DNA of 64,000 nucleotides, taken from assembly GCF_018323985.1 (NCBI RefSeq), contig NZ_AP024590.1, positions 2,356,001 through 2,420,000 on the forward strand, written 5' to 3'. Positions 25,849-35,259 of the stretch are shown piece after piece. The notes beneath the pieces were generated by a model, which ran no database searches, was not told the DNA's origin, and worked only from the letters and a program-made list of their open reading frames with translations. The stretch is from Enterobacter kobei. GTDB lineage: Bacteria; Pseudomonadota; Gammaproteobacteria; Enterobacterales; Enterobacteriaceae. Both the position numbers and the translations under genes were made by a program. Positions within the stretch are counted from its first letter, which is position 1. Each line of letters starts with the position of its first letter.

Positions 25849-25970
25849 CAGAAAATGAGAGCCAGATCCGTGCGCTGATGTAACGAAACGACATGTGAAC
25901 TGGCTTACATTTTTGACCTCCGTCACACTCTATAGTTACTGCACCCAACATAAAGGCACAGTAACTCCTT

Positions 25971-26980
25971 ATGGCATCTCTGAAAGACGTAGCAAAGAAA
26001 GCCGGCGTATCTACCGCCACCGTATCCCGCGTGTTGAACAATCATCCAGGGGTTAACCCTGAAACACGTCAGGCGGTACGAGATGCCATGGATTTTCTCT
26101 GCTATGTGCCGATGAAAAGCGCCGTGCAGCTGAGCGGAAAATGCTCGGGCCTTATCGGTGTGGTGCTGCCCAATCTGGTTAATCCGCATTTTTGCGAACT
26201 GTTGGCCACTTTTGACGAAGAGGCCCGTTATATTGGCAAGTCGGTGATCGTGAAAACGCATCAGAATCAGCCGCAACAGGACAAACAGATTATTCATAGC
26301 TTAATCGGTATGGGGATAGACAGCCTGCTGTGGGTGCCCACCGAAGCGGAGGCGGAATTATCGGAATGGCTCAGCGCCACCCGCATACCGGTGGCGGTGG
26401 TCACGCAGGTGTCGCGGTTCTTTAATTCGGTATCCATTAATCAGACAAAGGGTGCGGAGAACATCGCCGAACATTTTATCCACACCGGCCATACTGCTTT
26501 TGGGTTTATTGCTCAGGAGAGCGTCGACAATCGTAAAGTCTCAGCCTATAGCAAAAAAATTACCGGCCATGGCTTACAACTGGCGCTTAAACACCAGTTT
26601 TGGATCGGCAAAGGTGAGGGAGAAAAGACCTCCGGGCATATACATAACCTCGACGTGATTATTGAGAACTGAAAAACGACCCGGCGCGCTGCAGCTGTCT
26701 GCTGGTCTATAACGACGTGGCCGCCTGCTACCTGATTAACGGTCTGAAAGCGCAGGGACTGTCCGTGCCGGATGATATTGCCATCGCCAGTTTTGATAAT
26801 ACTGTGCTGGCACAAACCCAGAAAATAACCAGCGTCGCGCAGCCAATAAATGAAATTGCGCATCTGGCGTTTCAGCTAGTGAAAAATAAAAGCCAGCAGG
26901 AAAGTATCGACATGATCGAAATTGTTTCACGGTTAATTATCCGCGAGAGCAGTGTCAGGTTATCTATTACCACGCTGTAA
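25971..26980 (+). pseudogene. LacI-family regulator, broken by one frameshift
   Basis: The first 233 residues (MASLKDVAKKAGVSTATVSRVLNNHPGVNPETR...) contain an intact LacI helix-turn-helix and half of the sugar domain, then stop at a TGA near 26670. The remaining sugar domain continues in another frame (ELKNDPARCSCLLVYNDVAA... to the TAA at 26978-26980). Adding one base near 26668 restores a 336-residue protein of normal LacI length. It precedes the GPH transporter and GH91 genes, so it was probably their repressor. A sequencing error cannot be excluded. Confidence 0.8.
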
Positions 26981-27093
26981 TACCGGTATTCGTTTTCGTC
27001 TGACGTTATTTCTTTAAGTTATTTAATCCGCATGGCGCGGTCTTTTAACCTGCGCCCGGCGTTCACGACTGCGCAAAAATGAGGTTGGCCACA

Positions 27094-28479
27094 ATGATGT
27101 CTGCACCACAATCACAAAAGCACCGTGCTTATGAAAAGCTCAGCCTGAAAGAAAAGGTCGGCTACGGCATGGGCGATGCGGGTTCCTGTATGATCTGGAG
27201 CGTGCTGGCGCTTTATCTCACCTGGTTTTATACCGATGTTTATGGGCTGGATGCCGGGGTGGTAGGCACTTTATTTCTGGTGATCCGCATATTCGATGCC
27301 TTCAGCGATCCGGTAATGGGTGCAATTTGCGACCGCACGACATCTCGCTGGGGGAAATTCCGCCCGTGGTTGCTGTGGATGGCAGTGCCTTTTGGTCTGG
27401 GCGCTGTGGTGATGTTTACCACGCCGGATCTGACGATGAGTGGCAAGATTATTTACGCCTGGGTGACGTATCTGGTGATGTCGCTAATTTATACCGCGAT
27501 AAATATTCCGTACTGCTCGGTGGCCGGAGTGATCACCCTGAATCAGAAAGAGCGGCTTGGCTGCCTGTCATGGCGCTTTTTTCTCAACGGGCTGGCGACG
27601 CTCATTGTCTCCTCATCGATTCTGCCGCTGACGGAATGGCTTGGTAAAGGCGATCGCGCGGCAGGATTTCAGCAGACCATGATGATCATGGGCGCGGCCG
27701 CCACCTTAATGTTCCTGTTCTGCTTCAGCAGTATTAAAGAGCGTGTGGTGTCGGTGAAAGGCAATGACTCCTTGATGCGCGACTTAAAAGATATCATTAA
27801 AAATGACCAGTGGTTATTGATGATCTCTATTACCTTTCTTAACGTTTTTCCGGCGTTTATTCGCGGCGCAGTGACTATTTATTACGCCACCTATGTGATG
27901 CATGCTTCTATGGGATTTGTCACCTTTTTTATGGCGCTCGGCGTCGCCTGTAATATGCTCGGCAGCGTTATCGCCAAACCGCTTACTGACCGCTTCGATA
28001 AAATTAAGCTGTTCCGCATTATTAATATTATTCTCGGCATCCTGTCCTTCGCCCTGTGGTTTGTTGATCCGCAATCCCTGACGCCGCTGCTGACGCTCTT
28101 TATCGTCATCAATATTCTGCATTTGATACAGTCCGGGCCGATCCTGTGGGCGATGATGTCCGACGTGGATGATTATGGTGACTGGAAATATGGTAAACGG
28201 CTCACCGGCATTTCCTTTGCAGGTAATCTCTTCATGCTGAAAATGGGACTGGCAGTCGCCGGAGCCATTGTCGCCTGGATCCTCTCTTTTACCGGCTATG
28301 TCGCCAACCAGTCACAGCAAAATCCGCAAACCCTCCAGGGCATCATTGTTATGTTTTCACTATTGCCAATGGTGAGCTATTTCATCAGCGCCTGGATGGT
28401 GCGCTATTTCAAACTCGATAATCAGCTGCTTGAAAAAATCAAAGTCGACCTGGCTAAACGCGAGCTTTCTGTTAATTAA
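27094..28479 (+). CDS. GPH-family sugar:cation symporter (MelB/YicJ-like)
   Basis: 461 residues from the ATG at 27094, which has GAGG upstream; the in-frame ATG at 27079 has none. It has 12 hydrophobic segments and GPH hallmarks: KVGYGMGDAGSCMIW near the start, DAFSDPVMGAICDRTTSRWGKFRPWLLW in the first half and MSDVDDYGDWKYGKRLTG in the second. The family imports glycosides with H+ or Na+. It is followed after 14 nt by the GH91 gene, so it probably imports that enzyme's substrate, a difructose anhydride or fructan oligosaccharide. Confidence 0.85.
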   Translation: MMSAPQSQKHRAYEKLSLKEKVGYGMGDAGSCMIWSVLALYLTWFYTDVYGLDAGVVGTLFLVIRIFDAFSDPVMGAICDRTTSRWGKFRPWLLWMAVPFGLGAVVMFTTPDLTMSGKIIYAWVTYLVMSLIYTAINIPYCSVAGVITLNQKERLGCLSWRFFLNGLATLIVSSSILPLTEWLGKGDRAAGFQQTMMIMGAAATLMFLFCFSSIKERVVSVKGNDSLMRDLKDIIKNDQWLLMISITFLNVFPAFIRGAVTIYYATYVMHASMGFVTFFMALGVACNMLGSVIAKPLTDRFDKIKLFRIINIILGILSFALWFVDPQSLTPLLTLFIVINILHLIQSGPILWAMMSDVDDYGDWKYGKRLTGISFAGNLFMLKMGLAVAGAIVAWILSFTGYVANQSQQNPQTLQGIIVMFSLLPMVSYFISAWMVRYFKLDNQLLEKIKVDLAKRELSVN

Positions 28480-28493
28480 CTGAGGATGTACTG

Positions 28494-29855
28494 ATGACGT
28501 GCAATAACCATTACGATGTAACCCAGTGGCATACCGGTAACCCTTATAACGATATTGGCGAAGTGATCAACAGCATTATCGCCGATATTAAAAGCCGCCA
28601 GACGCAAGCGGACGTTAACAATGGTGGAAAACCCGGCGCGGTAATTTCTATACCACCGGGCGATTATCATCTCACCAGCCAGGTGGTAATCGACATCAGC
28701 TATCTGAAAATCAAAGGGGCCGGGCATGGGTTTACGTCGTCGAGTATCCGTTTTAACGCACCGCAAAGTGAATGGCCGAACTGGCATGAAATCTGGCCTG
28801 GCGGTAGCCGTATACTGGTGGACATCACAGCAGGTGAGGGCGATCCCGAGCACGCAGGCGCGGCCTTCTACGTCGCACGCAGCGGCGAGCCGCGTATTAG
28901 TTCGGTGGAGTTTTCCGGCTTCTGTATTGATGGTCTGCATTTCGTCGATGACGGGCTGGGACATAACGATCCGGAAAACAGCTATGTGAACGGCAAAACG
29001 GGTATTTACATTGCCAGCGCCCAGGATTCCTTCCGCATTACCGGTATGGGTCTGGTCTATCTGGAGCATGGTGTCACGATCTACGACGCTGACGCTCTCT
29101 CGGTGCATGATAATTTTATTGCCGAATGCGGTAACTGCGTCGAACTGCGCGGCGCGGGTCAGGCCTCCAAAATTACCGATAACCTGATGGGGGCAGGCTA
29201 CAAAGGCTTCACCCTCTCAGCGCAGAACTTCGGTGGGCTATTGATTACCGCCAATAATATCTTTCCACGCGGCAAGAGCAGCGTGCATTTTTCCGGTGTG
29301 GCGCGTTCGAGCATTACCGGCAATCGCTTCCACTCGTTCTATCCCGGGATGGTGATCTTCGAGGATAACTGCACAGAAAACCTGATTTCCGCCAATCATC
29401 TGCTCCGCGATCGGGAACCCTGGCCGCCGATGCAGGGCTACAATAACGGCCTTGATGATAGCTTCGGGTTGATACATCTCAATGGCGATCACAATTCAGT
29501 GATCGGCAATCATATCTCAGCATCACTTAATCCCGCGTTTATCACGCCGCCCGGCAGCAGACCCGTCATCATTCATGTCGTGAGCGGGCAGGGAAATTAT
29601 ATTGCTGATAATCACATTGTCGCGACCCATGATACCGCAGGCGCAGAATGTGCTGACGTGAGTTCCTGCTTTACCACTCAGGTCGGGGCATTGCTGGCCA
29701 CAAATCGGCGTGTAGCGCTGGACGTCATCGCAGTGCAGGTGGCTCCTGATTCCACGCATAATACCGTGCTCGATTGCGGGGGAGAAGCGCAGGTGATCAT
29801 CGATAAAACCGCTAATGCATTTCGCTCTACGCCGCAGCCAGGAGAGGTAAACTGA
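28494..29855 (+). CDS. GH91 beta-helix enzyme (inulin fructotransferase / difructose-anhydride III hydrolase family), cytoplasmic
   Basis: 453 residues matching actinobacterial inulin fructotransferases: GEVINSIIADIKSRQT, IPPGDYHLTSQVVIDISYLK, GAGHGFTSSSIRFN, PRISSVEFSGFCIDGLHFV, FIAECGNCVELRG. Asp200 and Glu211 have the 11-residue spacing I recall for the catalytic Asp/Glu pair of this family. There is no signal peptide; the ORF begins MTCNNHYDVTQWH. It is paired with an inner-membrane symporter, which suggests intracellular cleavage of imported difructose anhydride III to inulobiose rather than attack on extracellular inulin. Function within GH91 is inferred. Confidence 0.82.
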   Translation: MTCNNHYDVTQWHTGNPYNDIGEVINSIIADIKSRQTQADVNNGGKPGAVISIPPGDYHLTSQVVIDISYLKIKGAGHGFTSSSIRFNAPQSEWPNWHEIWPGGSRILVDITAGEGDPEHAGAAFYVARSGEPRISSVEFSGFCIDGLHFVDDGLGHNDPENSYVNGKTGIYIASAQDSFRITGMGLVYLEHGVTIYDADALSVHDNFIAECGNCVELRGAGQASKITDNLMGAGYKGFTLSAQNFGGLLITANNIFPRGKSSVHFSGVARSSITGNRFHSFYPGMVIFEDNCTENLISANHLLRDREPWPPMQGYNNGLDDSFGLIHLNGDHNSVIGNHISASLNPAFITPPGSRPVIIHVVSGQGNYIADNHIVATHDTAGAECADVSSCFTTQVGALLATNRRVALDVIAVQVAPDSTHNTVLDCGGEAQVIIDKTANAFRSTPQPGEVN

Positions 29856-29884
29856 TAGCTGAAGCGATAAAGCAAAAGCCTTTC

Positions 29885-29917
29885 TACCCCGTATTTTTCA
29901 CGCAATCATGCGGGGTA
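29885..29917 (+). terminator. hairpin after the GH91 gene
   Basis: TACCCCG and its near-complement GCGGGGTA form a stem with a large loop, 30 nt after the GH91 stop. Only a weak T tract follows, so termination may be partial. Confidence 0.45.
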
Positions 29918-29979
29918 ATTGCATTCATAACGCGATCATCGCCACATAAAATCCCTTAAAAGCGCCTCATTTTACGGCA

Positions 29980-29995
29980 GGTGAACTTCGTCACA
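29980..29995 (+). promoter_or_regulatory. CRP-like site upstream of the DUF4432 gene
   Basis: GGTGA-N6-TCACA matches nine of ten core positions of the CRP consensus TGTGA-N6-TCACA and lies 70 bp before the start codon. It implies catabolite activation of a separate promoter for this gene. Confidence 0.55.
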
Positions 29996-30065
29996 TTTCT
30001 TTAACCTGCTAATCAGTAGATTTTCCGTCGTCAGGTAATAATCGATTCAGCAAAAAGGACGAAAA

Positions 30066-31274
30066 ATGAAAATTAAACTGGCTTTAACAGTACTTGCGGT
30101 GATGGTTTCGGGGCAGGTGGCAGCAAAAACCTGGGTGCTGACCAGCGCTGAACAGGGCATGGATAAAGGAAACTGGACGCTTTCCAGCGATGAGCTGAAA
30201 ATTAAGGATAAAACGTTCAGCATCGAGCAAAAAGTGCTGCACGGCGGTAAGCAGGAAGGTAGTAAAATCCTCGTGATCACCAGTAAAGACGGTCTGACCA
30301 TTACCCTCAGTCCGACTCGCGGTATGAATCTGCTGCGCGTGGAAGGGTTTGGCTCAAAAATGGGCTGGGATTCGCCGGTGAAAGAGGTGATCAATCCGGC
30401 GTTTATTAATCTTGAAAGCCGCAACGGGCTGGGCTGGCTGGAAGGTTTCAACGAAATGATGGTTCGGTGTGGTTATGAGTGGACCGGTCATCCGGTAACC
30501 ACTGATGGCCAAATTTATACCCTGCATGGTAAAGCCGGGAATACGCCTGCTTCGCAGGTTGAAGTTGAAGTGGCTGACACCGCCCCCCATGAGATCCGTA
30601 TTCGCGGGCTGGTCAAAGAGAGCACCTTCAAGAAAGCCGATTTGCAGACCATGACCGAGTTGCGCTACGTGCCCGGCAGCAACAGTTTCAGCCTGCACGA
30701 TGTGCTGACCAACCATGGAGACTACCCGCACGATTACCAGATCATCTACCACAGCAACTTCGGTATGCCTATCCTGGAAGAGGGCGCACGCTTCCTTGCC
30801 CCGATGTCCGCTATCAGTCCGTTTAATGACTATGCCAAAGAGGGCCTGAAAAACTGGCAAACCTACGCCGGGCCGACCAAAGGCTTTGACGAAATGGTCT
30901 TCAACATCCAGCCGCTGGCAGGTGACGATCACCAGACGCTGGCGGCGGTGGTAAACAAAGCGGGAGACAAGGGCGCATCCATCCAGTTTGATACCCGCCA
31001 GCTGCCGGTGCTGACGCTATGGAAAAATACTGACACCCTGAAACAGGGCTATGTGACCGGTATTGAACCGGGCACCAGCTACGCCTATCCGGTGACCATC
31101 GAGCGCGAGCAGAAGCGCGTGAAGCAGTTGCAGCCGGGCGCCAGCACGCAATTTGATCTGACCTATACCCTGCTGCACAACAGCGAGCAGGTGAAGGACG
31201 TGGAGAAGAAAATTAGCGCGCTTCAGGGCGAGACAAAAATCGACGAGAACGCCACGCCGATTGCCAAAGAGTAA
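30066..31274 (+). CDS. periplasmic DUF4432 (aldose-1-epimerase-like) protein
   Basis: 402 residues with a cleavable signal peptide (MKIKLALTVLAVMVSGQVAA, cleaved before KTWVLT). The body matches DUF4432, a beta-sandwich family related to galactose mutarotase (TLSPTRGMNLLRVEGFGSKMGWDSPVKEV, RCGYEWTGHPV, YHSNFGMPILEEGARF). These proteins bind sugars; a periplasmic mutarotase or sugar-isomer role is plausible. Here it lies between GH91 and the csc genes with its own promoter region. AAAGGACG precedes the ATG. Confidence 0.75.
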   Translation: MKIKLALTVLAVMVSGQVAAKTWVLTSAEQGMDKGNWTLSSDELKIKDKTFSIEQKVLHGGKQEGSKILVITSKDGLTITLSPTRGMNLLRVEGFGSKMGWDSPVKEVINPAFINLESRNGLGWLEGFNEMMVRCGYEWTGHPVTTDGQIYTLHGKAGNTPASQVEVEVADTAPHEIRIRGLVKESTFKKADLQTMTELRYVPGSNSFSLHDVLTNHGDYPHDYQIIYHSNFGMPILEEGARFLAPMSAISPFNDYAKEGLKNWQTYAGPTKGFDEMVFNIQPLAGDDHQTLAAVVNKAGDKGASIQFDTRQLPVLTLWKNTDTLKQGYVTGIEPGTSYAYPVTIEREQKRVKQLQPGASTQFDLTYTLLHNSEQVKDVEKKISALQGETKIDENATPIAKE

Positions 31275-31282
31275 GCAGGCCT

Positions 31283-31310
31283 CGCGCTCCCGTAAAACGG
31301 GGGCGCGTTT
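31283..31310. terminator. bidirectional terminator between the DUF4432 gene and cscR
   Basis: CGCGCTCCCG-TAAAA-CGGGGGCGCG followed by TTTTA on the + strand, with A-rich sequence on the other side. It separates two convergent genes. Confidence 0.75.
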
Positions 31311-32305
31311 TACAGCGACTCACGTAGCAACAGCGGGCTTTCCACGCGCACCGTATCCTTGTGCGTATGCTGATTGATGATATGCAGCGCGCTCAGGCGG
31401 CCAATCTCATAATGCGGCAACTGCACCGTCGACAGCGGCGGAACAAACAGATCGCCGATGCCCACCATATTGTCATACCCCATCACGGCGACGTCCTGCG
31501 GGATGCGTAATCCCTGCGCCAGCAGCGTCTGATAAACCATAAAAGCGATGCGATCGTTACCGCAGATCACCGCGTCGAACTGCGGCTTGCCGTCGCGGAT
31601 ATGTGCCAGCAGCAGGGCGGGCATATCACGGTAATGTTCATCGCCAAATTCCATATAGGCGTGATCGAGCGTGTCAGGATCGATACCCGCGTCGCGGCAG
31701 GCGCGTTCCAGTCCCTGTCGGCGGCGAATGGTCGCCAGGTGTTTTTCGGGGAGATGCAGGCAGAGCGGACGACGGTAGCCCGCCGCCAGCAGCGCTTTTA
31801 CGGCGCTGTACTGACCCTGTTCATCATCCGGGATGTAGCTCGCCACGGGATCGTGCAGGCTTTCACAGTTCGCCAGCACGCAGGGCAGCGTCAGCAGCTT
31901 GGCGGGCAGCGGTACCTGCCGCAGGCCCATGGTGGTATAGATAATGCCGTCCGGCCGGTGAGAGAGCAGTAAATCCACCATGGTTTCCGGGCTGTCGTCG
32001 GAGAACATGTTGACCACAAAACTGTTCCAGCCGTGGGCGCGGGCAGTTTCTTCAATGGAGAGGGTGATCTCCACGGAGAAGGGCGTGGTCACGGTATCCA
32101 GCGCCAGCACGCCGATAGTACTGGGGGAGGCATGGGCACCGCGGATCTTTTTGGCGGACAGATCCGGCACGTAATTCGTCTGCTCAATGGCCTGCTGCAC
32201 GCGGGCCAGGGTTTCCGGTTTCAGTCGCTCAGGGCTGTTGAGCGCGCGGGAAACGGTCATCAGCGATACGTTTGCCAGTTTTGCCACATCTTTCAGGGAG
32301 GCCAT
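31310..32305 (-). CDS. cscR: LacI-family sucrose/fructoside repressor CscR
   Basis: 331 residues, the same length as E. coli CscR. The helix-turn-helix is MASLKDVAKLANVSLMTVSRALN and the sugar domain shares TIGVLALDTVTTPFSVEITL, HRPDGIIYTTMGLR and YDNMVGIGDLFVPPLSTVQLPH-like blocks with it. CscR represses csc genes until sucrose-derived inducer binds. It is divergent from the symporter gene and two GTTAACGTTA palindromes lie between them. GGAG precedes the ATG. Confidence 0.9.
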   Translation of the reverse strand: MASLKDVAKLANVSLMTVSRALNSPERLKPETLARVQQAIEQTNYVPDLSAKKIRGAHASPSTIGVLALDTVTTPFSVEITLSIEETARAHGWNSFVVNMFSDDSPETMVDLLLSHRPDGIIYTTMGLRQVPLPAKLLTLPCVLANCESLHDPVASYIPDDEQGQYSAVKALLAAGYRRPLCLHLPEKHLATIRRRQGLERACRDAGIDPDTLDHAYMEFGDEHYRDMPALLLAHIRDGKPQFDAVICGNDRIAFMVYQTLLAQGLRIPQDVAVMGYDNMVGIGDLFVPPLSTVQLPHYEIGRLSALHIINQHTHKDTVRVESPLLLRESL

Positions 32306-32440
32306 TCTCTTACTCCATCATTGCCGCGTTGCAAGGGCAGTATAACTAAGTTGCTGATGTAAAAGGATCATACGCTATTCTTTTGCCGTCGTGTCGCCGG
32401 GCGCGCAGCGGAAATGTTGATCGCGATCTCATCCTCGTTA

Positions 32441-32518
32441 TGTTAACGTTAACTTTTGTGATTAACATCATAAATCGCAGCAAAGTGGCGTGAGGATTTA
32501 CTTTTGTTAACGTTACCA
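32441..32518. promoter_or_regulatory. two CscR-type operators and a CRP-like site between cscR and the csc transport operon
   Basis: TGTTAACGTTAACT (32441-32454) and TGTTAACGTTACCA (32505-32518) share the palindromic core GTTAACGTTA(A/C)C with 64 bp between starts, permitting looping. Between them TGTGA-N6-TCATA (32457-32472) is a CRP-like site. The arrangement suggests repression by CscR plus catabolite control of both directions. Confidence 0.7.
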
Positions 32519-32547
32519 TTCAGGCATTACTCCAACACGAGATCGCC

Positions 32548-33789
32548 ATGATGAAAGTCCATCATTCTCACAGCTACCCGTTACTCAGTGCTTTGCTGTT
32601 CTTCTTTTTTGTCACCTGGTCCTCCTCAGGCTCGCTGCTTTCTATCTGGCTACATCAGGAAGTCGGGCTGAAAGCGGGGGATACGGGGATTATTTTCGCG
32701 GTGCTGTCAGTTTCGGCGCTGTTTGCACAAATCTGCTACGGTTTTATTCAGGACAAGCTCGGTCTGCGCAAACATCTGCTGTGGTATCTCACGGCTATGC
32801 TGATCCTCTCCGGTCCGGCTTATCTGCTGTTCGGTCATCTGCTGAAGATCAACGTGCTGCTCGGCAGCGTGTTTGGCGGCATCTTTATCGGCCTGACTTT
32901 TAACGGTGGCATCGGTGTTCTTGAGTCTTATACCGAGCGCGTGGCACGCCAGAGCCAGTTTGAATTCGGTAAAGCGCGCATGTGGGGCTCGCTGGGCTGG
33001 GCGGTGGCGACCTTTTTCGCCGGGCTGCTGTTTAACATCGATCCGAAACTGAACTTCGCGGTAGCGAGCTGCTCGGGACTGGTATTCCTGGTGCTGCTGG
33101 CGCGTCTGCGGGTCTCTTCTGCGCCTCATGCCATGCAGGAAGCGGTGGCAGGCGGCAAAGTGACGCTGGCTGACGCGCTGCGTCTGCTGACCCTGCCGCG
33201 CTTCTGGGCGCTGGTGTTCTTCGTGGTCGGCACCTGTATTTATGGCGTCTACGATCAGCAGTTCCCGGTCTATTTCTCGTCGCAATTTGCCACGCCGCAG
33301 GAGGGCAATGCGATGTACGGATATCTGAATTCGTTCCAGGTGTTTCTGGAAGCCGCCGGGATGTTCTGCGCGCCCTGGCTGGTGAACCGCGTCGGTGCGA
33401 AAAATGGCCTGATTTTCGCGGGCATGGTGATGGCGATGCGTATGATCGCCTCCGGACTGGTGGAAGGACCACTGCTGATCTCCATCACTAAACTGCTGCA
33501 CGCCGTGGAACTGCCGGTGCTGCTGGTGGCGATCTTCAAATACAACAGCCTGAACTTCGACAAACGCCTCTCCTCAACCCTTTACCTGGTGGGCTTCGCC
33601 TGCACCAGTTCTGTTATCGCCTCGGTGCTGTCGCCGCTGGCGGGCTACAGCTACGAAAAATATGGCTTCGCCGAATCCTATCTGTTTATGGGGATGCTGG
33701 TCTTCGCTATTACCTTTATCTCCATGTTTTTACTGCGATCCGGCAAGGCGTCGGCGGATCCGCAGGCCCCCCAACTTTCCGCTATCTGA
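32548..33789 (+). CDS. cscB: oligosaccharide:H+ symporter (OHS family; CscB/RafB-like)
   Basis: 413 residues with 12 hydrophobic segments. OHS-family blocks are present: DKLGLRKHLLWYLTAMLILSGP, FEFGKARMWGSLGWAVATFFAG, YDQQFPVYF, LYGYLNSF-like YGYLNSFQVFLEA and NFDKRLSSTLYLVGF. It imports a di- or trisaccharide with protons. Its position between cscR and cscA points to sucrose or fructo-oligosaccharides, but it is about equally distant from CscB and RafB by eye, so the symbol is tentative. The ATG follows a weak GAG. Confidence 0.7.
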   Translation: MMKVHHSHSYPLLSALLFFFFVTWSSSGSLLSIWLHQEVGLKAGDTGIIFAVLSVSALFAQICYGFIQDKLGLRKHLLWYLTAMLILSGPAYLLFGHLLKINVLLGSVFGGIFIGLTFNGGIGVLESYTERVARQSQFEFGKARMWGSLGWAVATFFAGLLFNIDPKLNFAVASCSGLVFLVLLARLRVSSAPHAMQEAVAGGKVTLADALRLLTLPRFWALVFFVVGTCIYGVYDQQFPVYFSSQFATPQEGNAMYGYLNSFQVFLEAAGMFCAPWLVNRVGAKNGLIFAGMVMAMRMIASGLVEGPLLISITKLLHAVELPVLLVAIFKYNSLNFDKRLSSTLYLVGFACTSSVIASVLSPLAGYSYEKYGFAESYLFMGMLVFAITFISMFLLRSGKASADPQAPQLSAI

Positions 33790-33804
33790 TTAAAAAGAGT
33801 GAAG

Positions 33805-35241
33805 ATGATGACCTACACAATTGCTGCCGCTGAGCAGGAACTTAAGGCGAAGCGCGATGCGCTCAACCTGCGCTGGTATCCGCGCTACCATCTGGCCGCC
33901 CGTGCGGGGTGGATGAACGATCCCAACGGGCTGGTGTGGTTTGATGGCTGGTATCACGCCTTTTACCAGCACCATCCGTACTCGACAAAATGGGGGCCGA
34001 TGCACTGGGGACATGCGCGCAGTCAGGATCTGGTGCACTGGGAGCCACTGCCGGTAGCCCTTGCTCCGGAAGGGCCGGAAGACAAAGATGGCTGCTTCTC
34101 CGGCTCGGCGGTGGTGGATGGCGACACCCTGGCGTTGATTTACACCGGCCATAAATTCCACGGTGACGCCAGTAACGAAGATAACCTCTATCAGGTGCAG
34201 TGTCTGGCCACCAGCCGCGACGGTATCCATTTTGAAAGGCAGGGTATCGTGGTGGATACGCCGCCGGGCGTCCATCATTTCCGCGATCCCAAAGTCTGGC
34301 GGGAAGGCGACAGCTGGTACATGATCGTCGGCGCACGGCTGGGTGAAACCGGACAGGTGCGTCTGTATCGCTCAGCAGATCTGCGCGAATGGCAGGAAGA
34401 AGGCGTGCTTGATGAAGCGGAAGCGGGCATGGGCTTTATGTGGGAGTGCCCGGACTTCTTTACCCTGGGTGACAAGCGCGTGCTGATGTTTTCCCCGCAG
34501 GGCATGACCGCCGACGGATTCAACAATCGTAATCTGTTCCAGAGTGGCTATATCACCGGCGACTGGCAGCCGGGACAGCCTTTTGTGCGCAGCAGTGAAT
34601 TTATCGAAATGGATCAAGGGCATGACTTCTACGCGCCGCAGAGCTTCCTGACGCCGGATGGCCGACGCATTGTGATCGGCTGGCTGGATATGTGGGAGTC
34701 GCCGCTGCCAGAGCAACAGGATGGCTGGGCCGGCATGTTGTCGCTGCCGCGCGAGCTGAGCCTCAGTGTCGATAATCGTCTGTGCATGCGTCCGGCCAGA
34801 GAAGTGGAAACGCTGCGCCAGAGCTGGTTCCCGTGGCCGGTCAGTACGCTCAATAATCAGCAGATCGATGTGGCGGAAAACGCCGGGGCGATGGAAGTGA
34901 TCCTGCACTGGAAAAGTGCCGACAGCACCGCCGAACAGTATGGCCTGAGCCTGGGCGAAGGCCTGCGGGTGTATGTGGATGCCCAGCAGCAGCGGCTGGT
35001 GCTGGAGCGTTCCTATCCGCAGCATGGATTATGCGGAACGCGCAGCGTGCCGGTCTCCCTCGCGAGCGATATCAGTCTGCGGCTGTTTATCGACAGCTCC
35101 TCCGTTGAAGTTTTTGTTAATGACGGTGAGGCATGCCTCAGCAGCCGTATTTATCCGGACGCCGGTCAGCGGGAATTACGTTTATTTGCCTGGAGCGGTC
35201 ACGCGGTATTATCTGAGGGCGGTGCCTGGCAGCTGGAATAA
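33805..35241 (+). CDS. cscA: GH32 sucrose/fructoside hydrolase CscA
   Basis: 478 residues from the ATG at 33805 (AGAG 5 nt upstream; a GTG at 33799 is in frame). The nucleophile Asp is in GWMNDPNGL, the stabiliser in HHFRDPKVW and the acid/base Glu in MWECPDFF. The protein follows E. coli CscA closely (FYQHHP, WGPMHWGHA, DKDGCFSGSA, DGHDFYAPQSF-like GHDFYAPQSF). It has no signal peptide and acts in the cytoplasm on sucrose, and plausibly on inulobiose from the GH91 branch. Confidence 0.9.
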   Translation: MMTYTIAAAEQELKAKRDALNLRWYPRYHLAARAGWMNDPNGLVWFDGWYHAFYQHHPYSTKWGPMHWGHARSQDLVHWEPLPVALAPEGPEDKDGCFSGSAVVDGDTLALIYTGHKFHGDASNEDNLYQVQCLATSRDGIHFERQGIVVDTPPGVHHFRDPKVWREGDSWYMIVGARLGETGQVRLYRSADLREWQEEGVLDEAEAGMGFMWECPDFFTLGDKRVLMFSPQGMTADGFNNRNLFQSGYITGDWQPGQPFVRSSEFIEMDQGHDFYAPQSFLTPDGRRIVIGWLDMWESPLPEQQDGWAGMLSLPRELSLSVDNRLCMRPAREVETLRQSWFPWPVSTLNNQQIDVAENAGAMEVILHWKSADSTAEQYGLSLGEGLRVYVDAQQQRLVLERSYPQHGLCGTRSVPVSLASDISLRLFIDSSSVEVFVNDGEACLSSRIYPDAGQRELRLFAWSGHAVLSEGGAWQLE

Positions 35242-35259
35242 CTAAAAATATATGTAGTC

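Noticed and set aside
26979..26990. AATACCGGTATT palindrome as operator of the symporter-GH91 pair
   Set aside because: It overlaps the end of the LacI frame and occurs only once, so support is too thin to annotate.
32707..33501. 264-residue frame antisense to the oligosaccharide symporter
   Set aside because: Antisense to a membrane-protein gene, composition rich in His, Arg and Gln, no family resemblance.
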